In this document: in pieces, positions 1-9,584 of the stretch
Layout: every line of letters starts with the position of its first letter
How positions within the stretch are numbered: position 1 is the first letter of the stretch
Assembly (NCBI GenBank): GCA_015663245.1
Contig: DQSN01000138.1
Coordinates: forward strand, 1 to 39,937
Direction: 5' to 3'
DNA from: Leucothrix mucor
GTDB lineage: Bacteria; Pseudomonadota; Gammaproteobacteria; Thiotrichales; Thiotrichaceae
DNA: 39,937 nucleotides
Notes under the pieces: generated by a model
What the model was told of the DNA's origin: nothing
Database searches by the model: none
Seen by the model: the letters and a program-made list of their open reading frames with translations, nothing else
Program-made: the position numbers and the translations under genes

Positions 1-806
1 TTTTTTGTATATGCTTTAGTTTTGTAATGCTTTGGAGCATTTGTTTGGCATATCACCTGACGCCAGGCGTATTTAGCAGAAGCCGTTTTTACACGATATT
101 TTTTTGTAGTATAACGAGCAGGGCTACGAACTGTTTTATATTTGGCGGGAGAGATTAGTTTTTTACGCTTAATATTTTTATAAACAGCAGGACGTGGTGT
201 TTTTATTGTCTGAGCAGCTCGTACTAAGACTTTACGACTAACATTTTTATAAATAGCTGGGATTTTTACACGACAAAGAATTTCTCCTGTGTTGTTGTCA
301 ATTCTTGTTATTAAACCTTTGCCTTTTTTCCAAGTAAGGTAACTAGGTTTAACCATGACACGCTTTGTTACAGTCTTATATTGAGCTGGGATAACTCGTT
401 GCGTGTAGCTTGCTGCTCTAACTAATACTCGTTTTGTAGTCCAACCATATTGAGGACCTCGTACAAATACTCGTTTTGATGTTGCTTTTTTAGTTAAAAC
501 TCGTTTATTTAATGTTTTATAGGTCGCAGGGCGTTTAACCTTGGCGTAGCACTGCCCAGGCTTTGCAGGCGGTAAGCCTATATTGCTTTTTTTACTTGTC
601 TTTTTTACACAAGTGCGACAAACAAGCTTTTCAACAACGCGAGTTTTAATGATTACGAGTGGTTTTTTAACTTGTTGTTTTACGCTAACTTGCCCCCCCC
701 CATAATTATTACTTGTATGGTTAGGCTGTATTTGTTGTTGACTACAACCTGCCATTATTCCAGCTAGAAGGATGCTTGAAACGGAAAGTTTTATGGGGGT
801 ATTCAT
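1..806 (-). CDS. Lipoprotein with Tyr/Lys-rich 'PAxYKxVxxxVLVxxA' repeats (peptidoglycan-binding-protein-like N-terminal region), truncated by left window edge
   Basis: My reverse-strand translation from ATG at 806: MNTPIKLSVSSILLAGIMAGC (lipobox)...GQCYAKVKRPATYKTLNKRVLTKKA...PAQYKTVTKRVMVKP..WKKGKGLITRIDNNTGEILCRVKIPAIYKNVSRKVLVRAA. The frame appears open to position 1; it is absent from the ORF track because no stop lies in the window. Confidence 0.75.
   Translation of the reverse strand, partial: MNTPIKLSVSSILLAGIMAGCSQQQIQPNHTSNNYGGGQVSVKQQVKKPLVIIKTRVVEKLVCRTCVKKTSKKSNIGLPPAKPGQCYAKVKRPATYKTLNKRVLTKKATSKRVFVRGPQYGWTTKRVLVRAASYTQRVIPAQYKTVTKRVMVKPSYLTWKKGKGLITRIDNNTGEILCRVKIPAIYKNVSRKVLVRAAQTIKTPRPAVYKNIKRKKLISPAKYKTVRSPARYTTKKYRVKTASAKYAWRQVICQTNAPKHYKTKAYTK
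693..701 (-). repeat. Homopolymer G9 tract (minus strand) inside the lipoprotein CDS, codons 36-38
   Basis: + strand reads tgcccccccccataa; 806-701=105, so the tract occupies exactly three in-frame GGG codons. Confidence 0.9.
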
Positions 807-1059
807 GGCTCATTTCCTGTTTAATTCTTGTTTTGAATATGCCGCCACTAAAATGCTTATGAGAACGAAGTATCAGCAAGTTTTGATAGCGACCTAATTT
901 GTATGGTAACCAGTCTATGCATTGCTAAAAATAATCGAAGGGAATTCTTGCTAAACGGTCTTGTTTTGCGTATGGGGTATTTTGCTAATCTGTGGAAGAA
1001 GTGAATTGTGGGGTAAGATGAAAGATTGTACAGGGTGGTGTAATTTATTGGGTGGATGA

Positions 1060-1091
1060 GCTTGGGTATAGTATAGGGTCATACCCAAGCG
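1060..1091. other. Intergenic inverted repeat (perfect 10-bp arms)
   Basis: GCTTGGGTAT (1060-1069) / ATACCCAAGC (1082-1091), 12-nt loop; no U-tract. Confidence 0.7.
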
Positions 1092-1134
1092 ATAGATGAC
1101 TTAATTTTCTGATCTATGAATTAATGTGTTCTCT

Positions 1135-2916
<1,782 letters not shown>

Positions 2917-2954
2917 TCAAACTCGTAATGGAAACTTATAGTTGTTAGTATTGA

Positions 2955-3401
2955 ATGATGATTCTAGAAAAGCAAAAAAAGTCTACTTTTTCTCCTCGAC
3001 CACAATCATTTTCAGGATTAATGGAAATGTATGAGGCAAATTATATACGCCTCCGTTTACTTTGTGGAGATATTAGAACACTTCCTGATGAATCAGTGTC
3101 GATTTTGTCTGCAGGTGGGATTCCAGTCCAGTTAAAAATTTTAGAACGCTCTAGTCATACAACAATTTTGTTGCTGACTTATTTATTTGATGATGAAAAC
3201 AAGCGACCTGATCTTAAGGTGCAGGTATATCATGATTCCCGTCAGGCAGATGTTATTAGTCGTAGTTGTCGCTTTAGCCAAAAGAATATACGGGCATGGG
3301 AAAAGGGTGCTGATAGTATTCTTCTGTGTCGCTGGCGTTTGAACCGTTTTCTGTTTAAGTGGGTGAATTATCTGCACCGCCAAGGTCACCATTTTAAATA
3401 A
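2955..3401 (+). CDS. DUF1249 (YqiB-like) family protein
   Basis: SFSGLMEMYEANYIRLRLLCGD...LKILERSSHTTILLLTYLFDDE..RPDLKVQVYHDSRQADV pattern of DUF1249 proteins. Confidence 0.8.
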   Translation: MMILEKQKKSTFSPRPQSFSGLMEMYEANYIRLRLLCGDIRTLPDESVSILSAGGIPVQLKILERSSHTTILLLTYLFDDENKRPDLKVQVYHDSRQADVISRSCRFSQKNIRAWEKGADSILLCRWRLNRFLFKWVNYLHRQGHHFK

Positions 3402-3418
3402 ATAGGCATATTAATCTT

Positions 3419-3461
3419 GACTAATACACTAGGTTTTCTAATAATACCTAGTAAGTCAGTC
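3419..3461. promoter_or_regulatory. Dyad between the DUF1249 gene and iscR; possible operator
   Basis: gactaatacACTAGGT (3419-3434) / ACCTAGTaagtcagtc (3446-3461): 12/16 inverted match with a perfect 7-bp inner arm. Confidence 0.45.
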
Positions 3462-3653
3462 AGGATTTAATCTGTTTAATAAGCTGACCTAATTATTAAA
3501 TTCTATTACGCTTATTCTTTTTATCCCCAGAAAGAATAGGGGGTATATATTTGATTTTATTAAATAACCTCTATATAAGCTACCGTACTGTTAGGGAAAT
3601 TCTAAAGTGATTTAGTGACTTTGGTATTTTTTTACGGACATCAGGAGAAACAC

Positions 3654-4136
3654 ATGAAATTATCAACCAAAGGACGTTACGCGGTTACCGCGATGATGGA
3701 CTTAGCGATACACGATAGAGAAGGCCCTGTGACATTAGCGGATATATCGCATTGTCAGGGAATATCTTTATCCTATTTGGAACAGCTTTTTGCAAAACTA
3801 AGACAAGCAAATTTAGTTGAAGGTGTACGAGGTCCAGGTGGTGGTTATCGTTTAGGTAAACCATCTCATCAAATTAGTGTTGCAGATATTATCCTTGCCG
3901 TTGATGAGTCGATTGATAATACAAAATGCAAAGGAAATGAAGACTGTAATGGTGGCAAGAAGTGTTTAACACATAAGCTTTGGGCTGATTTGAGTGACCG
4001 ACTTTTTGAATTTTTGGATGGTATTACATTGTCTGAGTTCATTAGTCGCCCAGAAATTAGAACCATATCGCGCCGCCAAGATACGACAGCAAGCCGTATA
4101 GCTAATATGTTTCCTCCTCACGCTATTGCTTCTTAA
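3654..4136 (+). CDS. iscR: Rrf2-family Fe-S cluster regulator IscR (track start 3615; ATG at 3654 preferred)
   Basis: [21 protein letters not shown]...[32 protein letters not shown]; three cysteines in C-x5-C-x5-C ([13 protein letters not shown]). Confidence 0.93.
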   Translation: MKLSTKGRYAVTAMMDLAIHDREGPVTLADISHCQGISLSYLEQLFAKLRQANLVEGVRGPGGGYRLGKPSHQISVADIILAVDESIDNTKCKGNEDCNGGKKCLTHKLWADLSDRLFEFLDGITLSEFISRPEIRTISRRQDTTASRIANMFPPHAIAS

Positions 4137-4141
4137 GAAGC

Positions 4142-4169
4142 CTTTGATCAAACATCGGTTTGATCAAAG
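4142..4169 (+). terminator. Strong hairpin immediately 3' of iscR, probable terminator or mRNA-stabilising stem (no clear U-tract)
   Basis: CTTTGATCAAAC-atcg-GTTTGATCAAAG: perfect 12-bp stem with 4-nt loop. Confidence 0.55.
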
Positions 4170-4236
4170 TAAGCTCTAAACTTTACCTATCTAGTTGTTA
4201 GGGAGTTTGTAGTCACTTATACCATTCTCGGAAACC

Positions 4237-4439
4237 CTAAGGACTCAGAAGTAAATAACGTACGAAACTTAAATTTGCCTTTTTGCTCCATATTGAATGA
4301 TCTCAAATCGTTGCGTAGAAGGACTATGCGCCTGCTGAAGCTTCTAAGTTTCGCTAAAGCTCAGCTAAGTTTTGAGATCATTCAATCTGAAAAAAATTCT
4401 ACGTCAAGTTCCGCATCTTATTTAATCCTGAGTCCTTAG
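4237..4439. mobile_element. MITE-like nested inverted-repeat element (~203 bp)
   Basis: Outer TIR CTAAGGACTCAG (4237-4248) / CTGAGTCCTTAG (4428-4439), 12/12. Inner arms ATTGAATGATCTCAAA (4292-4307) / TTTGAGATCATTCAAT (4371-4386), 16/16. Central palindrome GAAGCTTC (4337-4344). No transposase ORF. Confidence 0.75.
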
Positions 4440-5184
4440 CAGTTTTACTTGTGAGCTTTTCAAAGGTTGATAGTTGGTGAACTTCAAGCTCAGGGTGTAT
4501 TTGTAATAAGGTCAAAGTGGATAAGTTTTTATTATCAGTGTAAGTTGCACCTGTATCAATATAGAAAATATTTTCCATATGTAGAGGGGCTTTATGCGGA
4601 GTATGCCCCATTACTACAAGCTGAATGCCGTCAATAGGGTTTGTAGTGTTTGATACTTTCATTTTTTTATGGCGTAGACGGGACCATAAAACATACTGTT
4701 TCAACTCATGATCTGTTGATATTGTTTTGATAATATCAACCCAGTTTCGATCGGAAGGCAGGTCTGCGTGTGCAATACCTATACATCCGATTGCTGTTTC
4801 AATCTCGAAAAGGTAAGGAAGCTTGGCAATTTTATGATGGATATTATCTTGAGTTTCTTTTGATAGCTCTTTCCACCAAGCTCCCCCATTATACTTTGTC
4901 CAGTTGTGTAGGTTATGTTCAGATACTCTTGAGTCGAGTAACATGCTTTCGTGGTTGCCCATAATAGAAAAAAACCACGGTTTATTTAAAAACTCAAGGA
5001 TACGGTATGATTCATTGCCACGATCAATCATATCCCCAACAGAGAAAACTCGATCAATATTAGGATCAAAAGATACTTTTTCTAGCAACTCTTCTAAGCT
5101 ATTAAACATTCCATGTATATCACCCACTACGAAATCTCTGCCTGAGCGATTTATAGTGTGATATTTAAAAAGAAAATTTTGCAT
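4399..5184 (-). CDS. Metallophosphoesterase, PPP-type serine/threonine phosphatase (PrpA/PrpB-like)
   Basis: GDIHGMFNSLEELLE, VGDMIDRG, MGNHE and MGHTPH metal-binding motifs. Confidence 0.9.
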   Translation of the reverse strand: MQNFLFKYHTINRSGRDFVVGDIHGMFNSLEELLEKVSFDPNIDRVFSVGDMIDRGNESYRILEFLNKPWFFSIMGNHESMLLDSRVSEHNLHNWTKYNGGAWWKELSKETQDNIHHKIAKLPYLFEIETAIGCIGIAHADLPSDRNWVDIIKTISTDHELKQYVLWSRLRHKKMKVSNTTNPIDGIQLVVMGHTPHKAPLHMENIFYIDTGATYTDNKNLSTLTLLQIHPELEVHQLSTFEKLTSKTAKDSGLNKMRNLT

Positions 5185-5281
5185 GAAGATAGAATGATCC
5201 TGAAATTAAAGCCATTTTTTGATTTGTTTGTTACTTTTGATGCGTAATTAAGCACATTTAAGGCTCAATAATATAAGCTAT

Positions 5282-5680
5282 TTGGAAATACAGCGAATGA
5301 AGCGACAAGATGTACTCCAGTTTTATCCTCAGTTGAAACTACTCTTGCGTCAATTAAAGTTAGTAAACCTGTCTTTCATTACTTTAATTATCATACTATA
5401 TATGACCGCAGCTTATTGCTTACTTAAAGGACAAATGGTGGCAGCTGTGGTACTAGCTACTTTTGCGTTTTTACTTTTTCATTTTACACAAAAGTACATT
5501 TTACTTGGGTTAAAGTTTTTTTTGTATCGAGAAAAAAATAATCGGGAGATGTTGAGTTTTTTGGATAAAGAGATGCAATTGAGGTTAGATAAAACCAAAG
5601 GGACGATAAAGCGAGGCGAGGAAGTGAAAGACTTCTTTTTGTTGTTAGATAAGGTAATGCAAGCTGTGGATCAAAAGTAA
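5282..5680 (+). CDS. Small membrane protein of unknown function
   Basis: Two hydrophobic segments (LVNLSFITLIIILYMTAAYCLL and MVAAVVLATFAFLLFHF) followed by a charged tail; no recognised family. Confidence 0.6.
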   Translation: MEIQRMKRQDVLQFYPQLKLLLRQLKLVNLSFITLIIILYMTAAYCLLKGQMVAAVVLATFAFLLFHFTQKYILLGLKFFLYREKNNREMLSFLDKEMQLRLDKTKGTIKRGEEVKDFFLLLDKVMQAVDQK

Positions 5681-5707
5681 GCCACAACTTGCTTGTTAAC
5701 TTTCCTA

Positions 5708-7411
5708 TTAAATTTTTTCGGCAATAAAGGTTAGCATATTTTCACTTGCGATTTTCTCCGCATCACCGCCTGTACGTGCTTTATACTCAAGAGTGTTTTC
5801 TTTCAAGCCGCGATCAGAGATAACAATACGATGGGGTATGCCTAGTAGCTCATGGTCGGAGAACATTGCACCAGCACGCATATTTCGATCATCTAGTAGC
5901 ACGTCATAACCAGCATCAAGCAAGTCTTGGTATAAACTATTGGTGACTGATTTAACTTGCTCTGATTTATGATAATTCAAAGGCACGAGGCTTATTTGGA
6001 AAGGAGCTAAAGCAGCAGGCCATATGATACCTTGCTCATCAAAGTTCTGTTCGATACTCGCTGCCACAAGGCGTGATACACCAATACCATAACAACCCAT
6101 TGTGACGACTTCTGCTTTGCCATTTTCATTAAGAACTGTCGCATTTAGGGCTTCTGAGTATTTTTTTCCAAGTTGGAAGATGTGTCCTACCTCAATGCCG
6201 CGTAAAATAGATAAAGTTCCTTTGCCATCAGGGCTAGGGTCGCCATCGATAACATCGCGAATATCTATGAATTGTGCTTCTGGTAAATCTCTTTCCCAGT
6301 TAACGCCTGTTAGATGCTTGTTATCTTCATTGGCTCCACAAACAAAATCCGCCATTTTTTGTGTAGAATAATCAGCAAAAATGGGAATCTTTAAGCCAAG
6401 TGGACCAACAGAGCCAGGTTTGCAACCTGTTGCCTCAATCACTTGTTCTTCGCTTGCAAACTCTAAGGGGGCTGCAATACCTTCAAGCTTTTCAGCTTTG
6501 ATTTCATTGAGTTCACGATCACCACGAACTAATAAGGCAACGACGTTATCATCATCCCCTAATACGATCAGTGTCTTGATAATTTTATCAGCTTCAATCT
6601 TTAGGTAATCGGCGACCTCCTCAATGCTATGTTGATTAGGTGTATCGATAGTTTGCATCTCAGCATTAGGAGCTGGACGGTCACCAGTAGGCGCTACGGC
6701 TTCTGCTAGTTCAACATTTGCGGCATAATTACTCTCAGAGGAAAAGGCAATACCATCTTCGCCAGAGTCTGCAAGCACATGAAACTCATTGGATGCATTA
6801 CCACCGATAGAGCCAGTATCAGCATCAACAGGACGATAATCTAAGCCCATACGCTCAAAGATACGGCAATAAGTAGCATACATTGTATCGTAGGTTTCTT
6901 GTAAAGACTCTTGGGAAAGATGGAATGAATATGCATCTTTCATTAAAAACTCACGGGCGCGCATGACACCAAAGCGAGGACGAACCTCATCACGAAACTT
7001 CGTTTGGATTTGATAATAATTAACAGGTAGCTCTTTATAGCTTCTTAACTCTTTACGCACATAATCTGTAATAATTTCTTCATGTGTTGGCCCATAGCAA
7101 AACTCACGACCATGGCGGTCTTTCATGCGTAATAATTCTGCGCCATATTGTCCCCAACGATTTGACTCTTCCCATAGCTCTGCGGGTTGAATAGATGGCA
7201 TGAGTAATTCTATAGCGCCTGCTTTATTCATTTCTTCACGAATAATAGCTTCTACTTTGCGTAAAACTTTCAGACCAAATGGCGCCCAAGTGTATAGGCC
7301 CGAAGCTAAGCGACGAATTAAGCCTGCTTTAAGCATGAGTTGATGACTAATGACTTCTGCATCGGCAGGGGTTTCACGAAGAGTAGAAATAGGAAACTGA
7401 GAAACTTTCAT
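5708..7411 (-). CDS. proS: Prolyl-tRNA synthetase (bacterial type with insertion/editing domain)
   Basis: [99 protein letters not shown] motif. Confidence 0.97.
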   Translation of the reverse strand: MKVSQFPISTLRETPADAEVISHQLMLKAGLIRRLASGLYTWAPFGLKVLRKVEAIIREEMNKAGAIELLMPSIQPAELWEESNRWGQYGAELLRMKDRHGREFCYGPTHEEIITDYVRKELRSYKELPVNYYQIQTKFRDEVRPRFGVMRAREFLMKDAYSFHLSQESLQETYDTMYATYCRIFERMGLDYRPVDADTGSIGGNASNEFHVLADSGEDGIAFSSESNYAANVELAEAVAPTGDRPAPNAEMQTIDTPNQHSIEEVADYLKIEADKIIKTLIVLGDDDNVVALLVRGDRELNEIKAEKLEGIAAPLEFASEEQVIEATGCKPGSVGPLGLKIPIFADYSTQKMADFVCGANEDNKHLTGVNWERDLPEAQFIDIRDVIDGDPSPDGKGTLSILRGIEVGHIFQLGKKYSEALNATVLNENGKAEVVTMGCYGIGVSRLVAASIEQNFDEQGIIWPAALAPFQISLVPLNYHKSEQVKSVTNSLYQDLLDAGYDVLLDDRNMRAGAMFSDHELLGIPHRIVISDRGLKENTLEYKARTGGDAEKIASENMLTFIAEKI

Positions 7412-7597
7412 AGATTTAAACGCTTTAAAGTAATAACGAAAACGGGTGATTATACGTTGAAACAGGCTCTACAGAAAGATTTTGTCGTTGATGATCTCGT
7501 GTAAGTTATTTGCCATTAATCGAAGTGCTATTGTTAAGTCGAAAACTACACATTAGGCTCAGACAGAATATAATAATAAAAATAACAACTATATACT

Positions 7598-9565
7598 ATG
7601 TCATTACGCAACTTATTACCCCAAGGATACAAAAGTGTATTACCGATTGGTTTTACGCTAATTATTTTTCTGATGATATTCACATCGTTCTTTGTAGCGA
7701 TGCAAACGAAAAATAGTTCCGAATTAATACTAGAAACCGTTAAGCAACATAATCTAAATAGCAAGCTACTTAATAATATGTCCCAAGCAGTGATCAATCG
7801 TTCAATTATTTTGGTTGAAATGTTACAGGCAGATGACCCTTTTGTTATTGATGAGCTATATATTCAACTCCTTACAGAAGCGAGTAATGTAACGGTTTCT
7901 AGAGCAGAATTTATGCAGCAAGACCATGATGATGAGACTCATCGTTTGCTTTATCAGCAGGGGAGTATATCTCGGGTTAATGAGCCGTTACAGAATCAAG
8001 TCTATGACTTAGCGTTGAATGAAGAAAAAGAACAGGCAATATTGCTTTTTTCAAAGAAAACTTTACCGCTACAGAAAAAAAACTTTGAGCTTATTAAAGA
8101 GATGGAAGCTCATCAATATTTAAAGGCAAAAAAGGCTTTGCAGCAATCAACAGAGAATAACTACTCTGTATATTCTACTGTTTTCATGGTTGATGTTTCA
8201 AGTATTCTAATAAGCATATTGCTGGCTTTATACCTTTTGAAGCAACAGACAAAAAATAACCGTGAGTTATCCGTTCTGGCAACAACCGATGCATTGACAG
8301 AGCTACCTAATAGGGCAAATTTTATTGAAAATATAAATGCACAGATTAGCAGAAATCCCCAGTCTATTTTTGCAGTAATATTTTTTGATATAGACTATTT
8401 TAAGAGTATCAATGATAACTATGGTCATGAAGTTGGGGATGAAATCCTAAGAAAATTTGCTGCTAAGCTTAAATCGAATATTAAACACAATGATGTTTTG
8501 TCACGCTTTGGTGGTGATGAGTTTGTTTTATTGTTGCAAAGTATACATTCCAAGGAAGAGGCCATCACCTTTATTAGTCAGCTATCAGAAAGCTTGGATA
8601 CGTCCTTTATGATTAATAATAATGAAATATTTGTCTCTGCCAGTATTGGTGCAAGTTTATATATTAAGGATGGTTCGGATGCAAAGGCACTACTAAAAAG
8701 CGCTGATATTGCTATGTATTCTGCGAAAGATTCAGGTAGAAATTGCTACCAGTTCTTTTCTAAAGCAACCAGCGACAGATTGGAGAAAGAGCATCGCATT
8801 AGTCATGCGCTTCATACTGTTCTTAAAGATAAAAATAGTAATAAAGAACTACGTTTAGTCTATCAACCACTTTTGAATATCGCTCAAGGTGATATGACAG
8901 AATGCGAAGCGCTAATCCGTTGGACAACGGCTGATGGAGAGATGGTTCCTGCCGATGACTTTATAGCTCTTGCGGAGAAGAGTAATTTAATAGAAAAAAT
9001 CAACCTTTTTGTTATCGATGAAGTGTGTAAGCAACAATGTGAATGGCAACGTTTGGGCGTGAAAAACATGCGTATTAACATTAATTTATCAGGCAATAAA
9101 ACCATTTTTGATAAACTATTGCGTCAGTTTAAAGGGCATTTAAAAAGATTAAACTTAAACCCCGTAATGTTTGGTATTGAGCTAACCGAACGAACACTCT
9201 ATGAAATATCCCAGGAGACCATTGATGAGCTTGATGAGATTCGTCAGCAAGGCATGAAAATATCAATTGATGATTTTGGAACGGGATATTCATCATTAAG
9301 CTACTTGAAAAAATTACCCATTACGACACTTAAAATTGATAAAGAATTTATAGCAGGCTTGCCTGATGATAAAGATGATCAGGCACTCGTGAAAACAATT
9401 ATAGCCTTAGGGCATGCTTTAGATCTTGATGTTGTCGCAGAAGGCGTCGAAACATTAGAGCAACTAGAGTTTCTAAAAAATCATTCTTGTAATATCGCAC
9501 AAGGGTATTATTTCCATCGTCCACTAGAGCATAAGCAAATACCGCATTTGAAGTTGGTTGCTTAA
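7598..9565 (+). CDS. Membrane-anchored GGDEF-EAL protein with N-terminal periplasmic four-helix-bundle-like sensor
   Basis: TM near N-terminus and at ~200 aa; intact FGGDEF site; EAL domain with CEALIRW, IDDFGTGYSSLSYLKKLP and VVAEGVET. Confidence 0.93.
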   Translation: MSLRNLLPQGYKSVLPIGFTLIIFLMIFTSFFVAMQTKNSSELILETVKQHNLNSKLLNNMSQAVINRSIILVEMLQADDPFVIDELYIQLLTEASNVTVSRAEFMQQDHDDETHRLLYQQGSISRVNEPLQNQVYDLALNEEKEQAILLFSKKTLPLQKKNFELIKEMEAHQYLKAKKALQQSTENNYSVYSTVFMVDVSSILISILLALYLLKQQTKNNRELSVLATTDALTELPNRANFIENINAQISRNPQSIFAVIFFDIDYFKSINDNYGHEVGDEILRKFAAKLKSNIKHNDVLSRFGGDEFVLLLQSIHSKEEAITFISQLSESLDTSFMINNNEIFVSASIGASLYIKDGSDAKALLKSADIAMYSAKDSGRNCYQFFSKATSDRLEKEHRISHALHTVLKDKNSNKELRLVYQPLLNIAQGDMTECEALIRWTTADGEMVPADDFIALAEKSNLIEKINLFVIDEVCKQQCEWQRLGVKNMRININLSGNKTIFDKLLRQFKGHLKRLNLNPVMFGIELTERTLYEISQETIDELDEIRQQGMKISIDDFGTGYSSLSYLKKLPITTLKIDKEFIAGLPDDKDDQALVKTIIALGHALDLDVVAEGVETLEQLEFLKNHSCNIAQGYYFHRPLEHKQIPHLKLVA

Positions 9566-9584
9566 TCAGAGGCTCCTTTAAGCG

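Noticed and set aside
7598-9565. GGDEF-EAL protein as part of the CHAT system
   Set aside because: Convergent with the GH3 gene and a common standalone c-di-GMP enzyme; no sequence evidence of linkage.
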